This document shows, piece by piece, positions 21,970 to 31,333 of a stretch of DNA of 64,000 nucleotides. Position numbers and translations under genes: made by a program. The stretch lies in the IMG/VR virus record IMGVR_UViG_3300025030_000067, positions 1 through 64,000 of that record, one strand, 5' to 3'. Position 1 is the stretch's first letter. Every line of letters begins with the position of its first letter. The notes under the pieces were generated by a model. The model had not been told where the DNA came from. It was given only the letters and a program-made list of their open reading frames with translations, and searched no databases. The stretch is from a virus.

Positions 21970-24585
21970 CTATTGTCCTTTCGGAGCGCTGATTATTGCT
22001 GATGTAATGTCCCTCACTGGCTTTACCACAATCCCATTGGTGGTGATGTAGTCAAATAATTTCTTCGTATAATCTTCCGAATACGGTGCATTTGTTGCCG
22101 GGTTGGCTGCCGAGTTTGGCCGCTCTCCCGGCTTCTTTGTTTTTTCTACCCTCTCTTCCACTTCATCGGTATATTTTGGTCCCAGTACCGTTTGCATCAC
22201 TGGGCTACGGTCGATGTCCTCTTGCCTGTATGCTCCGTCATAGATATTCGCGTATTTTTCTACAGTGTCTACATACCCGCTTGTGACTTTCGATTGTGGC
22301 AGATGTTTCTTCCAGTTTTTGGGATCTTTCTTCACCGCCTTGTCAACATTCCCTGGCCCTGCGTTATATGCCGCGAGCGCCTTTTCCTCGTCACCTTTGT
22401 ATCTGTCGAGCATTTGCTTGAGGTATTTTACCCCGCCGATCATATTTTGCGTTTCGTTGAATGGATCTCTTACCCCCATGTCTCTTGCCGTTTCGGGCAT
22501 GAGCTGCATAAGCCCTTTTGCCCCTTTGTCGGACACTGCATTGGGGTCGCCGCCGCTTTCTGCCTTGATGACAGCTTTTACCAGTGAAGGCCGGACTTTG
22601 TACTGCCGTGCAATCCTTTCGGCCTCAGACATCCGTTGCGCTTGTGGTCGGGTCGGTGTAGTGCCGGTGTCCTTTCCATAGGTGCCATCCGTAAAGTAGT
22701 CGAGTGCAAACTTGGTGCCCTCGTATGCTGCAAGCCCCGTTAATGCAGGTAGCACCATGCGTCCCATGATTGCTTTACCTGCTGCTCCGCCTGGGATCAT
22801 GTTGCTGATGGACGATGCGAACATGAGGGTTGCGGCTCCCATCATGAGCTTTCCTGCTGGTCCCGCTTCTTTCATGGCTCCTGCGATCGAATCAAAGGCA
22901 CCTTTCCAGTTCTGGTCGGTCAGTGCGCTTGCGAACGTCAATGCGCCGTCCTCGAACTTCCCAAACAGCTTGTTCAGCTGCTCTCCGGCCTCTATTTTTA
23001 CCATCTGCCGTTTTGCTTCCAGAGCTTCTTTGTTGATTGCCGGGTTTTTACCGATCTCCTTTTGCCATTCAGCGTATATCCGCTTGTCCTCCGCGCTGCC
23101 TTTGGACAGGTCACCTATTTTCTTCTTGCCGCCGTCGAGTGCCACTGAAAGCCTGTCAAAAAAGCTCGTTCCTGTTTTTTCATCCTTCTTTGACATAGCG
23201 ATCAATTTTTCGGCTGGCGCACCCTTTATGCCGGCTGCTTCCAAGAGTGTTTCAAGTTCTCCGGCTTTCCCTTTGTCTGTTGTTGAACGGAGACCGCCAA
23301 TCAGCTGAGACAGCAGCTTGGGATTCTCCATGAATCCGCCCTGCTTCATCACGTTCATGTCGTGGATCTTCTCAAAGTTCATTGGTCCTTTGAATCCACC
23401 CATCAGCTGGAATAACCGAATGTCTCCCGCTGCAGTCCCGGCACCTTGCAGGCCGTTCTGCATGAAGTTCTGAAAGTTTCCGCTCTTGGCGTACTGTGCA
23501 TAATCTGCCTTGCTCTGCGTGGCTTTCATCGCCTCTATCGCGAGAGCGGTGGCTTGCCCTGCCTGCTTATCGCTCCCGGCTCCACCCATGGCCTGTGCGG
23601 TCGCCTGCGTGTTCCGGCTGACCAGCTGCAGCAGTTCGGATGCTCGGGACTTGTCCATCCCTTTCTTGATCGCCTCGCCCATCATGGACAGTGCGCCGGT
23701 ACCGGCCTGTTGGTTACCGGTCGCCTGGTACATCGTGCCGTACATGCCTGCTACTTGGCTGGGGTCAGTTCCGGTGTACTTCGCGAACCTGCCGGACATA
23801 TTCGCTGCAGAATTGGCCTTCTTGCCGAACATGCCGGTTGACTGGCTGATTCCTTCCAGCATCTGCATCTGTTCGAGCGGGTCTATACCTGCGCTGACAC
23901 CGTCGTTATATCCGCTCTTGATGCCTCTGGCGTAGAGTCTGCCTTCATGGCCGACCGCCTGTTGGTACTGTGCTCTGGATGATCCAAGAAAGCCGAGTAG
24001 CGAGAAGCCACCTGCTGCCGCTAATCCCCACCCGACGGCCTTTTTGATGGTGTTGCCCATGGTGCTGGCTTGGCTCCCACCACCAGACGCTTCTTCATCA
24101 ACACGGCTTGTTACTGTACGGCCATAGTTCCCGTGTTCTTTAAAATAGCGGTCTGCCGCTGTCTCTCGCTTACGTGGTTCGTTGGCATCTTTCCAGAAAG
24201 CGTCTGCGGCTCTCTGTGACTCCTTATGCATTCTGGCTGATTCGGCAGATGACACCGTGCCTACGCCTGGTGCCGCTGTTGCCGCTGCGCCTCTGAACGA
24301 TGTCATTGTTTTTATCAGCTTGTCGTAGTCTTTGGCTATGTCCGATACGACTCTTCGTGTGCCTTCCATCTCCTTGCGATATGCAATTGCACTCTTGGCG
24401 GTACGATCCATTGCTCCGGCATTTACCGTTGCGTCAGTCCCAGGTGGACCTCCAGAATTGACACCTCCGACGATAGTGAATTCTTTATCGTTAAGCTTAC
24501 TGGCTTTGTCCGCAAGCAGTTCAACTTCCCTTTTAGCGTCTGTTACCTGCTGGCGGTTTACCCTGATATCAATGCCGATTCCCAT
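21970..24585 (-). CDS. tape measure protein with lytic transglycosylase domain
   Basis: 871 residues, encoded after the chaperone genes as tape measures are. The N-terminal half is helical and Gly/Ala/Gln-rich. Membrane-like Gly/Ala segments lie near 190-210 and 580-620. An SLT (goose-lysozyme-like) domain lies at about 655-780: PSLVKAVIKAESGGDPNAVS with the catalytic Glu in the AESGG motif, GLMQLMPETA, and ALAAYNAGPGNV. The protein sets tail length and cuts peptidoglycan during DNA entry. GGAGGATACGCAG precedes the ATG. Confidence 0.92.
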   Translation of the reverse strand: MGIGIDIRVNRQQVTDAKREVELLADKASKLNDKEFTIVGGVNSGGPPGTDATVNAGAMDRTAKSAIAYRKEMEGTRRVVSDIAKDYDKLIKTMTSFRGAAATAAPGVGTVSSAESARMHKESQRAADAFWKDANEPRKRETAADRYFKEHGNYGRTVTSRVDEEASGGGSQASTMGNTIKKAVGWGLAAAGGFSLLGFLGSSRAQYQQAVGHEGRLYARGIKSGYNDGVSAGIDPLEQMQMLEGISQSTGMFGKKANSAANMSGRFAKYTGTDPSQVAGMYGTMYQATGNQQAGTGALSMMGEAIKKGMDKSRASELLQLVSRNTQATAQAMGGAGSDKQAGQATALAIEAMKATQSKADYAQYAKSGNFQNFMQNGLQGAGTAAGDIRLFQLMGGFKGPMNFEKIHDMNVMKQGGFMENPKLLSQLIGGLRSTTDKGKAGELETLLEAAGIKGAPAEKLIAMSKKDEKTGTSFFDRLSVALDGGKKKIGDLSKGSAEDKRIYAEWQKEIGKNPAINKEALEAKRQMVKIEAGEQLNKLFGKFEDGALTFASALTDQNWKGAFDSIAGAMKEAGPAGKLMMGAATLMFASSISNMIPGGAAGKAIMGRMVLPALTGLAAYEGTKFALDYFTDGTYGKDTGTTPTRPQAQRMSEAERIARQYKVRPSLVKAVIKAESGGDPNAVSDKGAKGLMQLMPETARDMGVRDPFNETQNMIGGVKYLKQMLDRYKGDEEKALAAYNAGPGNVDKAVKKDPKNWKKHLPQSKVTSGYVDTVEKYANIYDGAYRQEDIDRSPVMQTVLGPKYTDEVEERVEKTKKPGERPNSAANPATNAPYSEDYTKKLFDYITTNGIVVKPVRDITSAIISAPKGQ

Positions 24586-24606
24586 CTGCGTATCCTCCGT
24601 GCCTTC

Positions 24607-24634
24607 ATCCTATCAAATCCGTAGCGTATGTCGA
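24607..24634 (-). promoter_or_regulatory. sigma70-like promoter built on the shared element
   Basis: On the minus strand: TCGACA, 16-bp spacer, TAGGAT, in the shared element. It follows the terminator at 24653-24671 and faces the tape measure gene. Confidence 0.6.
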
Positions 24635-24652
24635 ACGCTTTGCCAATAGAAA

Positions 24653-24672
24653 AGGGAGCCGTTAAGCTCCCT
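24653..24672 (-). terminator. Rho-independent terminator
   Basis: GGGAGC and GCTCCC (loop TTAACG, which contains the stop codon of the chaperone frame) followed by TTTTC on the minus strand. It separates the tail tube/chaperone genes from the tape measure, which has its own promoter-like site. Confidence 0.75.
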
Positions 24673-25003
24673 CATCTTTTGATTCAATCACTACTGGCTC
24701 CCATTTGTCTCCGTATAACTCTTTGTTTAAATCGATCTTTTCTCCTGCTTCAATCCTAGCGAATATGTCATCTACTCCCGCATCTCCCGACAACTCTATG
24801 TCGCAGGTCGGGCACTTGTCGCGGTGAGTCGTCATTTCGCATGTGAAGCATGTTTTGAGCGATTTACCTTCCGCTGCCAGGGACATCTCATATTCAAGAG
24901 AGATTTCCTCGTCGGTGATGCTGGTGTATCTAACGTCATTGACCGGCAGGTTGTACTTTGTCCGGTACCAATAACGCAGGCTGTTTATCTCCCTCGCTGC
25001 CAT
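24662..25003 (-). CDS. tail assembly chaperone, second frame
   Basis: 113 residues. It overlaps the end of the preceding chaperone frame by 68 bp in the +1 (or -2) frame, directly upstream of the tape measure, the classical place for a tail chaperone made by frameshift (lambda G/GT, Mu-like). It has C-F-T-C and C-P-T-C, a zinc knuckle pair, near residues 52-70, and an acidic end. An ATG with GGGAG in front would allow separate initiation as well. Confidence 0.7.
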   Translation of the reverse strand: MAAREINSLRYWYRTKYNLPVNDVRYTSITDEEISLEYEMSLAAEGKSLKTCFTCEMTTHRDKCPTCDIELSGDAGVDDIFARIEAGEKIDLNKELYGDKWEPVVIESKDEGA

Positions 25004-25376
25004 CGCTCCCAGTTGCTTTGGGTCGAAAGGAGTTTAGGTGCTTTTGGACCTCGTGCCATACGGCCAGTATTGCGTCTTCGTCTTCGTCTTCGTGCATCTC
25101 CGCCAAGTCGAACCATTTCGGCAGCGGCACGGTCGAAGTCGTCTCTACGAATGTGACGATGTACGACAGCAGTTTAAGGCCTTCCCCGATCAGTTCTGGA
25201 TTAACGGCACCGAATTCCGACATGGTGACGGCGTCACGTAGAGCTATTGTGCGCTTGTCCAGCAGAGATGGTCTGCGAATGGAAAAAGACCCAGCGTATT
25301 TGCTACCAAATGGCTTTCCCGTGGTGGGGCAGAGTGCGCTTTCAATGTTGAATTCTGTTATCAGTGGTATTGACAT
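24936..25376 (-). CDS. tail assembly chaperone, first frame
   Basis: 146 residues between tail tube and tape measure. It begins MSIPLITEFNIESALCPTTG and contains helical, acidic stretches (EMHEDEDEDAILAVWHEV). Such proteins bind the tape measure and recruit tube subunits. The last about 22 residues overlap the second chaperone frame. AAGGAGCC precedes the ATG. Confidence 0.75.
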   Translation of the reverse strand: MSIPLITEFNIESALCPTTGKPFGSKYAGSFSIRRPSLLDKRTIALRDAVTMSEFGAVNPELIGEGLKLLSYIVTFVETTSTVPLPKWFDLAEMHEDEDEDAILAVWHEVQKHLNSFRPKATGSDGSEGDKQPALLVPDKVQPAGQ

Positions 25377-25397
25377 AATGGCTCCTTGGATGGGGTG

Positions 25398-25435
25398 GGG
25401 GAGGCAATGACGCCTCCCCTTTGATATGCGCTACA
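25398..25435. promoter_or_regulatory. element plus hairpin after the tail tube gene
   Basis: The dispersed element (25420-25435) follows the tail tube stop codon, and a perfect 8-bp stem GGGGAGGC/GCCTCCCC (25398-25419) follows it, before the chaperone ribosome binding site. The same arrangement occurs after the major capsid gene. It may be a weak terminator with a reinitiating promoter, or an RNA processing site. Confidence 0.5.
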
Positions 25436-25437
25436 GT

Positions 25438-25851
25438 TTATCGCTGGGAAACGCGGTGTCTTGCCAAAATTTGAAAATTTTCGCCGGTCACTTGATGCTT
25501 GGTGTATCTGCGGCTGTGGGTGTTGAACTTGCAGCCGGTGTAGTTCTCGATGGTGGTGCCGGAGACGGTGTCAATGACTTCTACCGAGAGTTCCGGAGCG
25601 GTCAGCCATTCGTCGCTGTTGGGTACGAACCCGAGCTTTTCCAGCGTTTCCGCTGCCACCAGGTATTTCTCGCCGCTGATGCGGTGGGTGAGTTTGCCAA
25701 CAACGTGCTCCACGACTTCTACGTCGCCGAGCCCGTCCACTTCCTGGAGATTGAAATCGTCTTCAAAACTTACGTTCTGGCAGGTTCCGATTGCCTCTCC
25801 CTTCATCTTCAGTATAACCCTGTTGCCGGTTGCGGTATTCTTAACAGCCAT
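25438..25851 (-). CDS. tail tube protein
   Basis: 137 residues directly after the sheath gene, the normal position of the tube (P2 FII, T4 gp19 type). It is beta-rich (NRVILKMKGEAIGTCQNVSF, then VEVVEHVVGKLTHRISGEKYLVAAETL and LSVEVIDTVSGTTIENYTGC) as expected for a hexamer-forming barrel. Tube rings stack on the tape measure inside the sheath. Confidence 0.85.
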   Translation of the reverse strand: MAVKNTATGNRVILKMKGEAIGTCQNVSFEDDFNLQEVDGLGDVEVVEHVVGKLTHRISGEKYLVAAETLEKLGFVPNSDEWLTAPELSVEVIDTVSGTTIENYTGCKFNTHSRRYTKHQVTGENFQILARHRVSQR

Positions 25852-25865
25852 GATTTATGCCCTCC

Positions 25866-27629
25866 TTACAGGCCGATACTGAACTTTGTGGGTTGCAGGT
25901 GGTAGGTCGAGAAGATCCAGTTTACTGGCAGGATCGGCTCGGCGAAGTAGTCCACGTAGCGGATGGTTCCATCCACTCGCAGTTGGGTTTTTTTCGGGTC
26001 GAAGTAACGGATGTATTCTTCCCGTTTTGCAGCCTCGAGGACGGCATTGGTCAGGTTGACGATGGTGATGTCCAGGCTTTCTGTGCCTGGCTTGCCCACC
26101 AACAGCTCGTGACGGTTGCGGATCTCTCTGGCGATGTAGTCGGCGCCACGGCCAACCGAGAACTCGATACGGTACAGATCGTCGTTCTGGTTCCAGGTGG
26201 TGAGCTGGCGGCTGATTACATATCCTGCTCCTTGCACTGCATCGGGGATCGGGATTGCCACGGCGCTTTCGAGCAGGGTTTCGATCTCGGAGATGCGGAG
26301 CTCCACTTCGAGCCCGAGGCAGCGCAGGTATTTGCGGGTAAGCGGCTCAACCGGAGAGCTGCCGCCTGCAAGTCCGGCATACATGCATGCCGTGATGTAT
26401 CCCGGATAAAGCTTGATATTACCATCGTGGTCATAAAACTTGGCACCGAGGCCGACGTGCATTGTCCGGTCGCTGTTAAGATTCTTGACTGCGGTCTGTA
26501 ATGCGGCGATTGCCGTGAGACGGGCTGCTTCGCTAACCCAGCTCTGGAGTGCTCCGCCAACGAAGCAACGACGCTCTGATTTGCCGCTTGGACCACTCAT
26601 ATAGGCGCAATGCGCGTCTGCCATGGAATGGATTGCCGCTGCAGACGTGATCGGCACAATCAGGTCTATCTTCATGGTTTTCAGCAGGTCGAAGGCTGCC
26701 TGCCAATCGTTGTTGGTGGTCGTGCCATTCGAGCCACCATTCAGGAAAGTCCAGCCAACATTTGCCGGGATCGTGCCGGCGTCAGTGTTGCGTGAGGCAA
26801 GCACGTATCCTGACAGTTTGTTGATGCCATCCACGATCGCCTGCAGGTCGGATTTGGCTGTGAACGCTGCTGTCTTGACGTCCTGTGTGGTTACCGTATC
26901 AAGCTGAATGGATAGGTCAGTCTTTGGCTGTTTTGTGGTTGCAACAGCTGTGTACTTCGCCACTCCGGCAACGTTGAAGCTGTTGATGGCGTCTACCAGT
27001 GCCTGAATGGTTGTGAAGGAGTTCAGGTCGAGATTCAGGTTGTCAGCGGCCACGGCTGTTGCATTGGTGGTCAGCAGGTGCGTGGCGGCAGAGATGTTTA
27101 CGGTCATGGTGCAGGACGCGGCGGCTCCGGTGTACTGGATGCTGAACGAGTCCTTGGTCAGGTTGTCGAAAATTTCAGCATTGTCGACGTACTGAATTGT
27201 GACCTTCTTGCCTGTGGTCCCGGCTTCGATTTTGGCTTTCACCTGGTTGGCTGTCTGGCCGAATAGGTAGCTGGTCAGCGTGAGCACGTCAGCAACCGCA
27301 GCATCTTTGAATGTCTTGCTCGATGCTGTCGCAGGGTTTACCGGAATCAGATAGACTTCGCTGGCTCCCTGTGCGCCTGGCGATGGATCGAACAGCAACT
27401 GTGCGCCCAGCCGTGCCTCTGCCGAGTCGGGATGAACCAGCTGGTTCACCAGCGATGGGCTGTTGATTTTGATGGCGGTTCCTGGCGGGATAAGCCCGAC
27501 CATTTCCGCGAGAATCGCTACCTTGTTTGCCCCACCAAGTGGACTGTTGGCCAGTGCCGACGAATCGATGCGGCTGGCAGCCTGGGGGATCAGGTAGTAT
27601 TTACCGTTCCAGAGAACTCCTTTGCCCAT
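25866..27629 (-). CDS. tail sheath protein
   Basis: 587 residues. Sheath features: an early PLGGANKVAILAEM strand-helix, a middle domain that varies between phages (about 120-330), then GWTFLNGGSNG, MKIDLIVPITS, AHCAYMSGPSGKSERR, and a C-terminal domain with TTWNQNDDLYRIEFSVGRGADYIAREI. This last part is the conserved inner domain. Contraction of the sheath drives the tube through the envelope. The middle insert has repeated Ala/Thr strands. Confidence 0.92.
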   Translation of the reverse strand: MGKGVLWNGKYYLIPQAASRIDSSALANSPLGGANKVAILAEMVGLIPPGTAIKINSPSLVNQLVHPDSAEARLGAQLLFDPSPGAQGASEVYLIPVNPATASSKTFKDAAVADVLTLTSYLFGQTANQVKAKIEAGTTGKKVTIQYVDNAEIFDNLTKDSFSIQYTGAAASCTMTVNISAATHLLTTNATAVAADNLNLDLNSFTTIQALVDAINSFNVAGVAKYTAVATTKQPKTDLSIQLDTVTTQDVKTAAFTAKSDLQAIVDGINKLSGYVLASRNTDAGTIPANVGWTFLNGGSNGTTTNNDWQAAFDLLKTMKIDLIVPITSAAAIHSMADAHCAYMSGPSGKSERRCFVGGALQSWVSEAARLTAIAALQTAVKNLNSDRTMHVGLGAKFYDHDGNIKLYPGYITACMYAGLAGGSSPVEPLTRKYLRCLGLEVELRISEIETLLESAVAIPIPDAVQGAGYVISRQLTTWNQNDDLYRIEFSVGRGADYIAREIRNRHELLVGKPGTESLDITIVNLTNAVLEAAKREEYIRYFDPKKTQLRVDGTIRYVDYFAEPILPVNWIFSTYHLQPTKFSIGL

Positions 27630-27631
27630 TG

Positions 27632-27898
27632 TTACTTACCTCCTTTTATTTGCCATTCGGCCCATGTCAATGCTGTCGGCATGGTCTCGAACAGTCCGAG
27701 TAATGTTGCCCATTCGCTTCTGTATTTCCTGCCGTTGATCTTCTCTGCTTGGCACAGGTGGGTGAATGCCGCTTTTGTCTCGACCCGGGCTTTCGGTATT
27801 TCACTCAAAAACTCTTCCAGGGTTACCGGGAACTCAGATACTTCCGTGGCTGGTTCTTGCGTTGGAGCAGATTCTGTTGTTGCATCGGCTTTTGCCAT
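27632..27898 (-). CDS. small tail-region protein
   Basis: 88 residues immediately before the sheath gene (2-bp gap). The start is acidic/Thr-Pro-rich and flexible; the rest is a helical domain (EFLSEIPKARVETKAAFTHL). AAGGAGGAAACATC precedes the ATG. Small proteins between neck and sheath are common and mostly of unknown function. Confidence 0.65.
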   Translation of the reverse strand: MAKADATTESAPTQEPATEVSEFPVTLEEFLSEIPKARVETKAAFTHLCQAEKINGRKYRSEWATLLGLFETMPTALTWAEWQIKGGK

Positions 27899-27916
27899 GA
27901 TGTTTCCTCCTTGATG

Positions 27917-27931
27917 TTGATATACGCTACA
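27917..27931. promoter_or_regulatory. dispersed element copy
   Basis: TTGATATACGCTACA lies between the stop of the tail terminator-like gene and the ribosome binding site at 27905. In the sense of the genes it reads TGTAGCGTATATCAA. Confidence 0.5.
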
Positions 27932-27937
27932 GTTAAT

Positions 27938-28582
27938 TTAAATCTGAACGTTGGTGCCGGTTGCGTAATTACCGATTGGCACACGCTTGGTCCACGAATT
28001 CTGTACTTTGCAGCTGATCTGCACTGCTCGGTTGAAGACTGTCTGAGGCAGGTGCTCCTGTTCCGGCTTGAGGTCTGCGACTGTGATATCAATCTCATAT
28101 GCCCCTATGCCGGCCAGTGAATCTTGGGCTTCGCAGATGAATCTCTGTACCAATCGTGCCAGCCAAATCGCTTCGTCTATTGTTGCGGTCACCACATCGA
28201 CCCGGTATATTGCTGATGCGACATATCCTTTCGGGATGTCCCAGTGGGTTTGAGTTCCGGTTGCAGGGTATGGCTGTGACTCGCCCAATAGATCGTTCAG
28301 AAACTTATCTGCTGTGTTCTCTTGACCAAGGCTGATTCCGATCTGCGGGAGCGGCATATCCAGCAGCGGGAAGTGTGGAAGGATGTATACCTGTCCGTCG
28401 TCTCTTTTGCGGAGATCACCCGTAAAAGTCTTACGGGTGATGTAGGCGGTTATTTCCGCAATCTCTCCTGCGTCCAAATCGTCGAAAGTGTCATTGATCG
28501 CAAACCCGCCATCCGCTTTCGCTGCCGCAAACTTTTCGAAGAACAGTTTCACCAGATATTTATCTACGTTCGGGAATCCCAT
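27938..28582 (-). CDS. tail terminator/neck protein
   Basis: 214 residues upstream of the sheath gene, the usual place of the tail terminator or tail completion protein. It has an alternating strand-helix pattern (YVASAIYRVDVVTATIDEAIW, AGIGAYEIDITVADLKPE) as in ring-forming neck proteins. The assignment is by position and style; no diagnostic motif. Confidence 0.55.
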   Translation of the reverse strand: MGFPNVDKYLVKLFFEKFAAAKADGGFAINDTFDDLDAGEIAEITAYITRKTFTGDLRKRDDGQVYILPHFPLLDMPLPQIGISLGQENTADKFLNDLLGESQPYPATGTQTHWDIPKGYVASAIYRVDVVTATIDEAIWLARLVQRFICEAQDSLAGIGAYEIDITVADLKPEQEHLPQTVFNRAVQISCKVQNSWTKRVPIGNYATGTNVQI

Positions 28583-29349
28583 TATATTGTTCCCATGCTT
28601 ACTGTTGCGGTCTGGAGGTCAAGTACCGCTGCCTGCTGCACCATGGCTTCTACTGCTGGCTTGCAAAAAGCAGATACCGCTCCGGCAATATTATGCGGCT
28701 TGTATCCGGGGTGTATCCATGACCCGGGAGCTGACTTGTCGCTGACAATTCGGAAAGTCATATACTTGTTTTGAGTGGCCTTGGCGTAGGTCTTCTCGAT
28801 CCTTACCATCCCCTCGAATCTGCCGTTCTTGTGCTGATAACCGCTTGTCGGGTTCTTCCCTGGTGCGTGTTGAGTCTCGGTACCCGTGAGCCTGCCGCCC
28901 CACTTGATGGCGTTGCCCTGCTTGACGCTCGCTTTGAGTGCTCTTGCCTGTTTGTAGACGTCCTTCGGCATTGCCGGGAAGTTGCTGTTTGGCGAACTTC
29001 CGTTGCCTGTGCCTTGCCGAAACGGGATGATGTTGTATCTGCCGTTCTTCCCGATTCGTGCCTTTGGTCCGTTCAGGAGTGCCGGCTTCATGTCGAATGG
29101 AGCGCAACCGTTTTCCAGCTGCTCCGCAACTTTTGATGTCGCGACGACCTGCTGGCTGATGCTGTTGCCTTGGGTCAACTGATCTCTGGTGACGATGCTG
29201 TCGGAATAGATGCGTCGCAGACCGATATTATTTTGAACCGGGAGCATACCGGGGATGGTTTGTATCCCCATCACAGCCTGCTGCCATTGAGCCTGGACGA
29301 ATCCTGCTGCTCTCTCAACGGCTGCTTCTATGTTTGGGGTATCGTTCAT
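28582..29349 (-). CDS. neck / tail completion protein
   Basis: 255 residues. An N-terminal helical part is followed by a basic, Gly/Asn-rich part, then beta segments (FEGMVRIEKTYAKA, TFRIVSDKSAPGSWIHPGY) and a C-terminal helix. The late SAPGSWIHPGYKPHNI resembles the end of HK97 gp10-like or Mu-type tail completion proteins. It overlaps both neighbours by one to four bases. Confidence 0.55.
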   Translation of the reverse strand: MNDTPNIEAAVERAAGFVQAQWQQAVMGIQTIPGMLPVQNNIGLRRIYSDSIVTRDQLTQGNSISQQVVATSKVAEQLENGCAPFDMKPALLNGPKARIGKNGRYNIIPFRQGTGNGSSPNSNFPAMPKDVYKQARALKASVKQGNAIKWGGRLTGTETQHAPGKNPTSGYQHKNGRFEGMVRIEKTYAKATQNKYMTFRIVSDKSAPGSWIHPGYKPHNIAGAVSAFCKPAVEAMVQQAAVLDLQTATVSMGTI

Positions 29350-29978
29350 CTCGACTCCATGAGGTGTTTCTTGCGCAACATGACCTTGCTGCCGAGGTCG
29401 TCTCCGTGGGTAATTCTCTCAATTGGTGGCACAAATACCAGCCATTCGATGTATGCCCGGTACTTGATCGTATATCTGATGGCGGTTGCTGGTTTGATGC
29501 CGGTTTTGCCGGACCAGTCCCAGGCAATATTCTTGCCTGATAGTCTAAAGTCGGTTCCTTCAACGTACTTCTGTTTGTTTTCGTCAATACAGAATATGCC
29601 GCTGACTCCCTCGTAATAGAGTTTGTCGGATATTCCTGCTCCTCTTACCAGTGGATCGCCCTGGCCGTATGGCAGTGGCCACATAAAAATTATCTTGTCT
29701 CCCTCGCTCACGGTGTCTGATGTGAGTGGGGAAAAGACGCAATCTCCCGGCATGAATACTCCGGTTTCCATCAGCTCTCGCCGCTGGCTGATATCGGTCA
29801 CCAATCCCGTGATAATCTTTTCTTCTGCATACAGCCAACCGCCTGTTTCGTGTTCCATGCAGTTCGGGTTTGGTTGGCCACTGGCATCATGGCAGAAACA
29901 GCGCAGGCCAATCAGGTGCCGGACCTGCTCTCCTTCTTCGGCTACAAAGTTATCAACGGCGTCGATTGGAATTGGCAT
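29346..29978 (-). CDS. head-tail connector-region protein
   Basis: 210 residues from the ATG that overlaps the preceding stop (TGATG). Cys/His are present early (RCFCHDASGQPNPNC ... H). The rest is beta-rich (GDKIIFMWPLPYGQGDPL, RYTIKYRAYIEWLVFVPP). In position it is a head-tail connector or stopper. A zinc site in the N-terminal part is possible. Confidence 0.5.
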   Translation of the reverse strand: MPIPIDAVDNFVAEEGEQVRHLIGLRCFCHDASGQPNPNCMEHETGGWLYAEEKIITGLVTDISQRRELMETGVFMPGDCVFSPLTSDTVSEGDKIIFMWPLPYGQGDPLVRGAGISDKLYYEGVSGIFCIDENKQKYVEGTDFRLSGKNIAWDWSGKTGIKPATAIRYTIKYRAYIEWLVFVPPIERITHGDDLGSKVMLRKKHLMESR

Positions 29979-31333
29979 CACAGCACCACGCACGAGATAC
30001 CGCGATACAGGTTGCGCAGTCGCGGCAGATTGGTTTTGTTCCAGTCTTTGTATTCCTGGATGGCGGTGTCGTAGACGCCTTTTGCGTTGTAGCTCTGGCT
30101 TCTACTGACACCGTCCTTGCTGATGCTTTCGCTGGTCATTCCTGATCGCCACGCTTGCTCTGCGGTAGTCAGGATCGATATGGCCGAGGTGTAGCCGACC
30201 ATCTTGATTATCTCTGCCGGGATCTTCTCGTCTATGCCGAGAATGGCTTTGTACCGCCAGAAATCGGCGATGAATTCGCGCACGCCCCAGAAGTTTATGC
30301 CCATGAAGAATGTCCAGTATTGTGCGTACTGGCTGTTGTACGGCAGGACATCCACGTTCCCGCTCTTGCGGTTGACGGTCAGTGCGCCTGATTTCAGTTC
30401 CATGGCCCTGGTGTTACCGATGTAACCCACGAGGTCTGTCACTTTGCCTACCTGATGATATGGAAGGTCGAGGTGCCACCCCATGCCGCGTTTGTTAAAA
30501 TCCTTCTCGTAAAAAGTGAGCGGTACCGCTTTCGAGTCGAAATATTCCCCCTGTTCCGGATTGGAATAGTACGGCTCGGTTGCTACTCGGGTTGGCTCCA
30601 AGAATATCTTGAGCATGCTCTCGACTTCCTGAGTGGCCTTTTCAATTTCGCTCTGCAGGAAGCCATCGGCCAGTTCTTCTTGGTCGAGCAGGATCCCTTC
30701 GGCGGCATCAGCGGATGGTAGCGAGAAGAAATCCACGTCCACCTCGCAATAATTGCCGGTGGCGTCCAACAGGATCTCGCTGGTGCTGTTTTTGGTGATA
30801 GGGATTGGTGTACCCTTGCCCCAAGTCAGTGTGTTGCCTGTGGCTTTATATTCAAGGCCAACGACGCCCTTCTTGGTGCCCTTGGATACGCCCGTGATGG
30901 TTACTCCGGTCACGACGGCAGGCTGCCGCTTCGGCATCAGTTTGTATCCGGACACCAGATGTAAACCCTGGCAGTAGGTCCGCCGCATTTCGTCTGCCGT
31001 GATGATGGACACTTTGAACGCAGCGACCGAAGTCAGATCGCCTTGTGTCGCTGTGATCTTGTAGTCGCCTCGGTTGATATGCGTTGTCCCGTCTGCATCA
31101 TTGATGTTGGCCAGATCGAACTCTACGACAATCCCCTTGGCTGCGCTTCCGCTGAATACGATGGCCTGGGTAGCCAGCGGGACGCCTTTCTTTTCCAGGG
31201 AAATAACTACTGGCTCCGAGGCCAGGTCGATGGCGGGAGAGGGTACGATCCTCGCCTTCACCACCGACCTTGGAGCCTCGTATCGGGAATATTCATCTCG
31301 GTTGAGATATATGCCGACCCCGGTAAGTGCCAT
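29978..31333 (-). CDS. head-neck structural protein
   Basis: 451 residues. The N-terminal 200 residues are beta-rich and look like one or two immunoglobulin-like domains (GVTITGVSKGTKKGVVGLEY). The C-terminal half is helical with Trp/Tyr-rich parts (YWTFFMGINFWGVREFIADFW) and resembles a connector protein. It lies between the capsid and neck genes. No family certain. Confidence 0.5.
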   Translation of the reverse strand: MALTGVGIYLNRDEYSRYEAPRSVVKARIVPSPAIDLASEPVVISLEKKGVPLATQAIVFSGSAAKGIVVEFDLANINDADGTTHINRGDYKITATQGDLTSVAAFKVSIITADEMRRTYCQGLHLVSGYKLMPKRQPAVVTGVTITGVSKGTKKGVVGLEYKATGNTLTWGKGTPIPITKNSTSEILLDATGNYCEVDVDFFSLPSADAAEGILLDQEELADGFLQSEIEKATQEVESMLKIFLEPTRVATEPYYSNPEQGEYFDSKAVPLTFYEKDFNKRGMGWHLDLPYHQVGKVTDLVGYIGNTRAMELKSGALTVNRKSGNVDVLPYNSQYAQYWTFFMGINFWGVREFIADFWRYKAILGIDEKIPAEIIKMVGYTSAISILTTAEQAWRSGMTSESISKDGVSRSQSYNAKGVYDTAIQEYKDWNKTNLPRLRNLYRGISCVVL

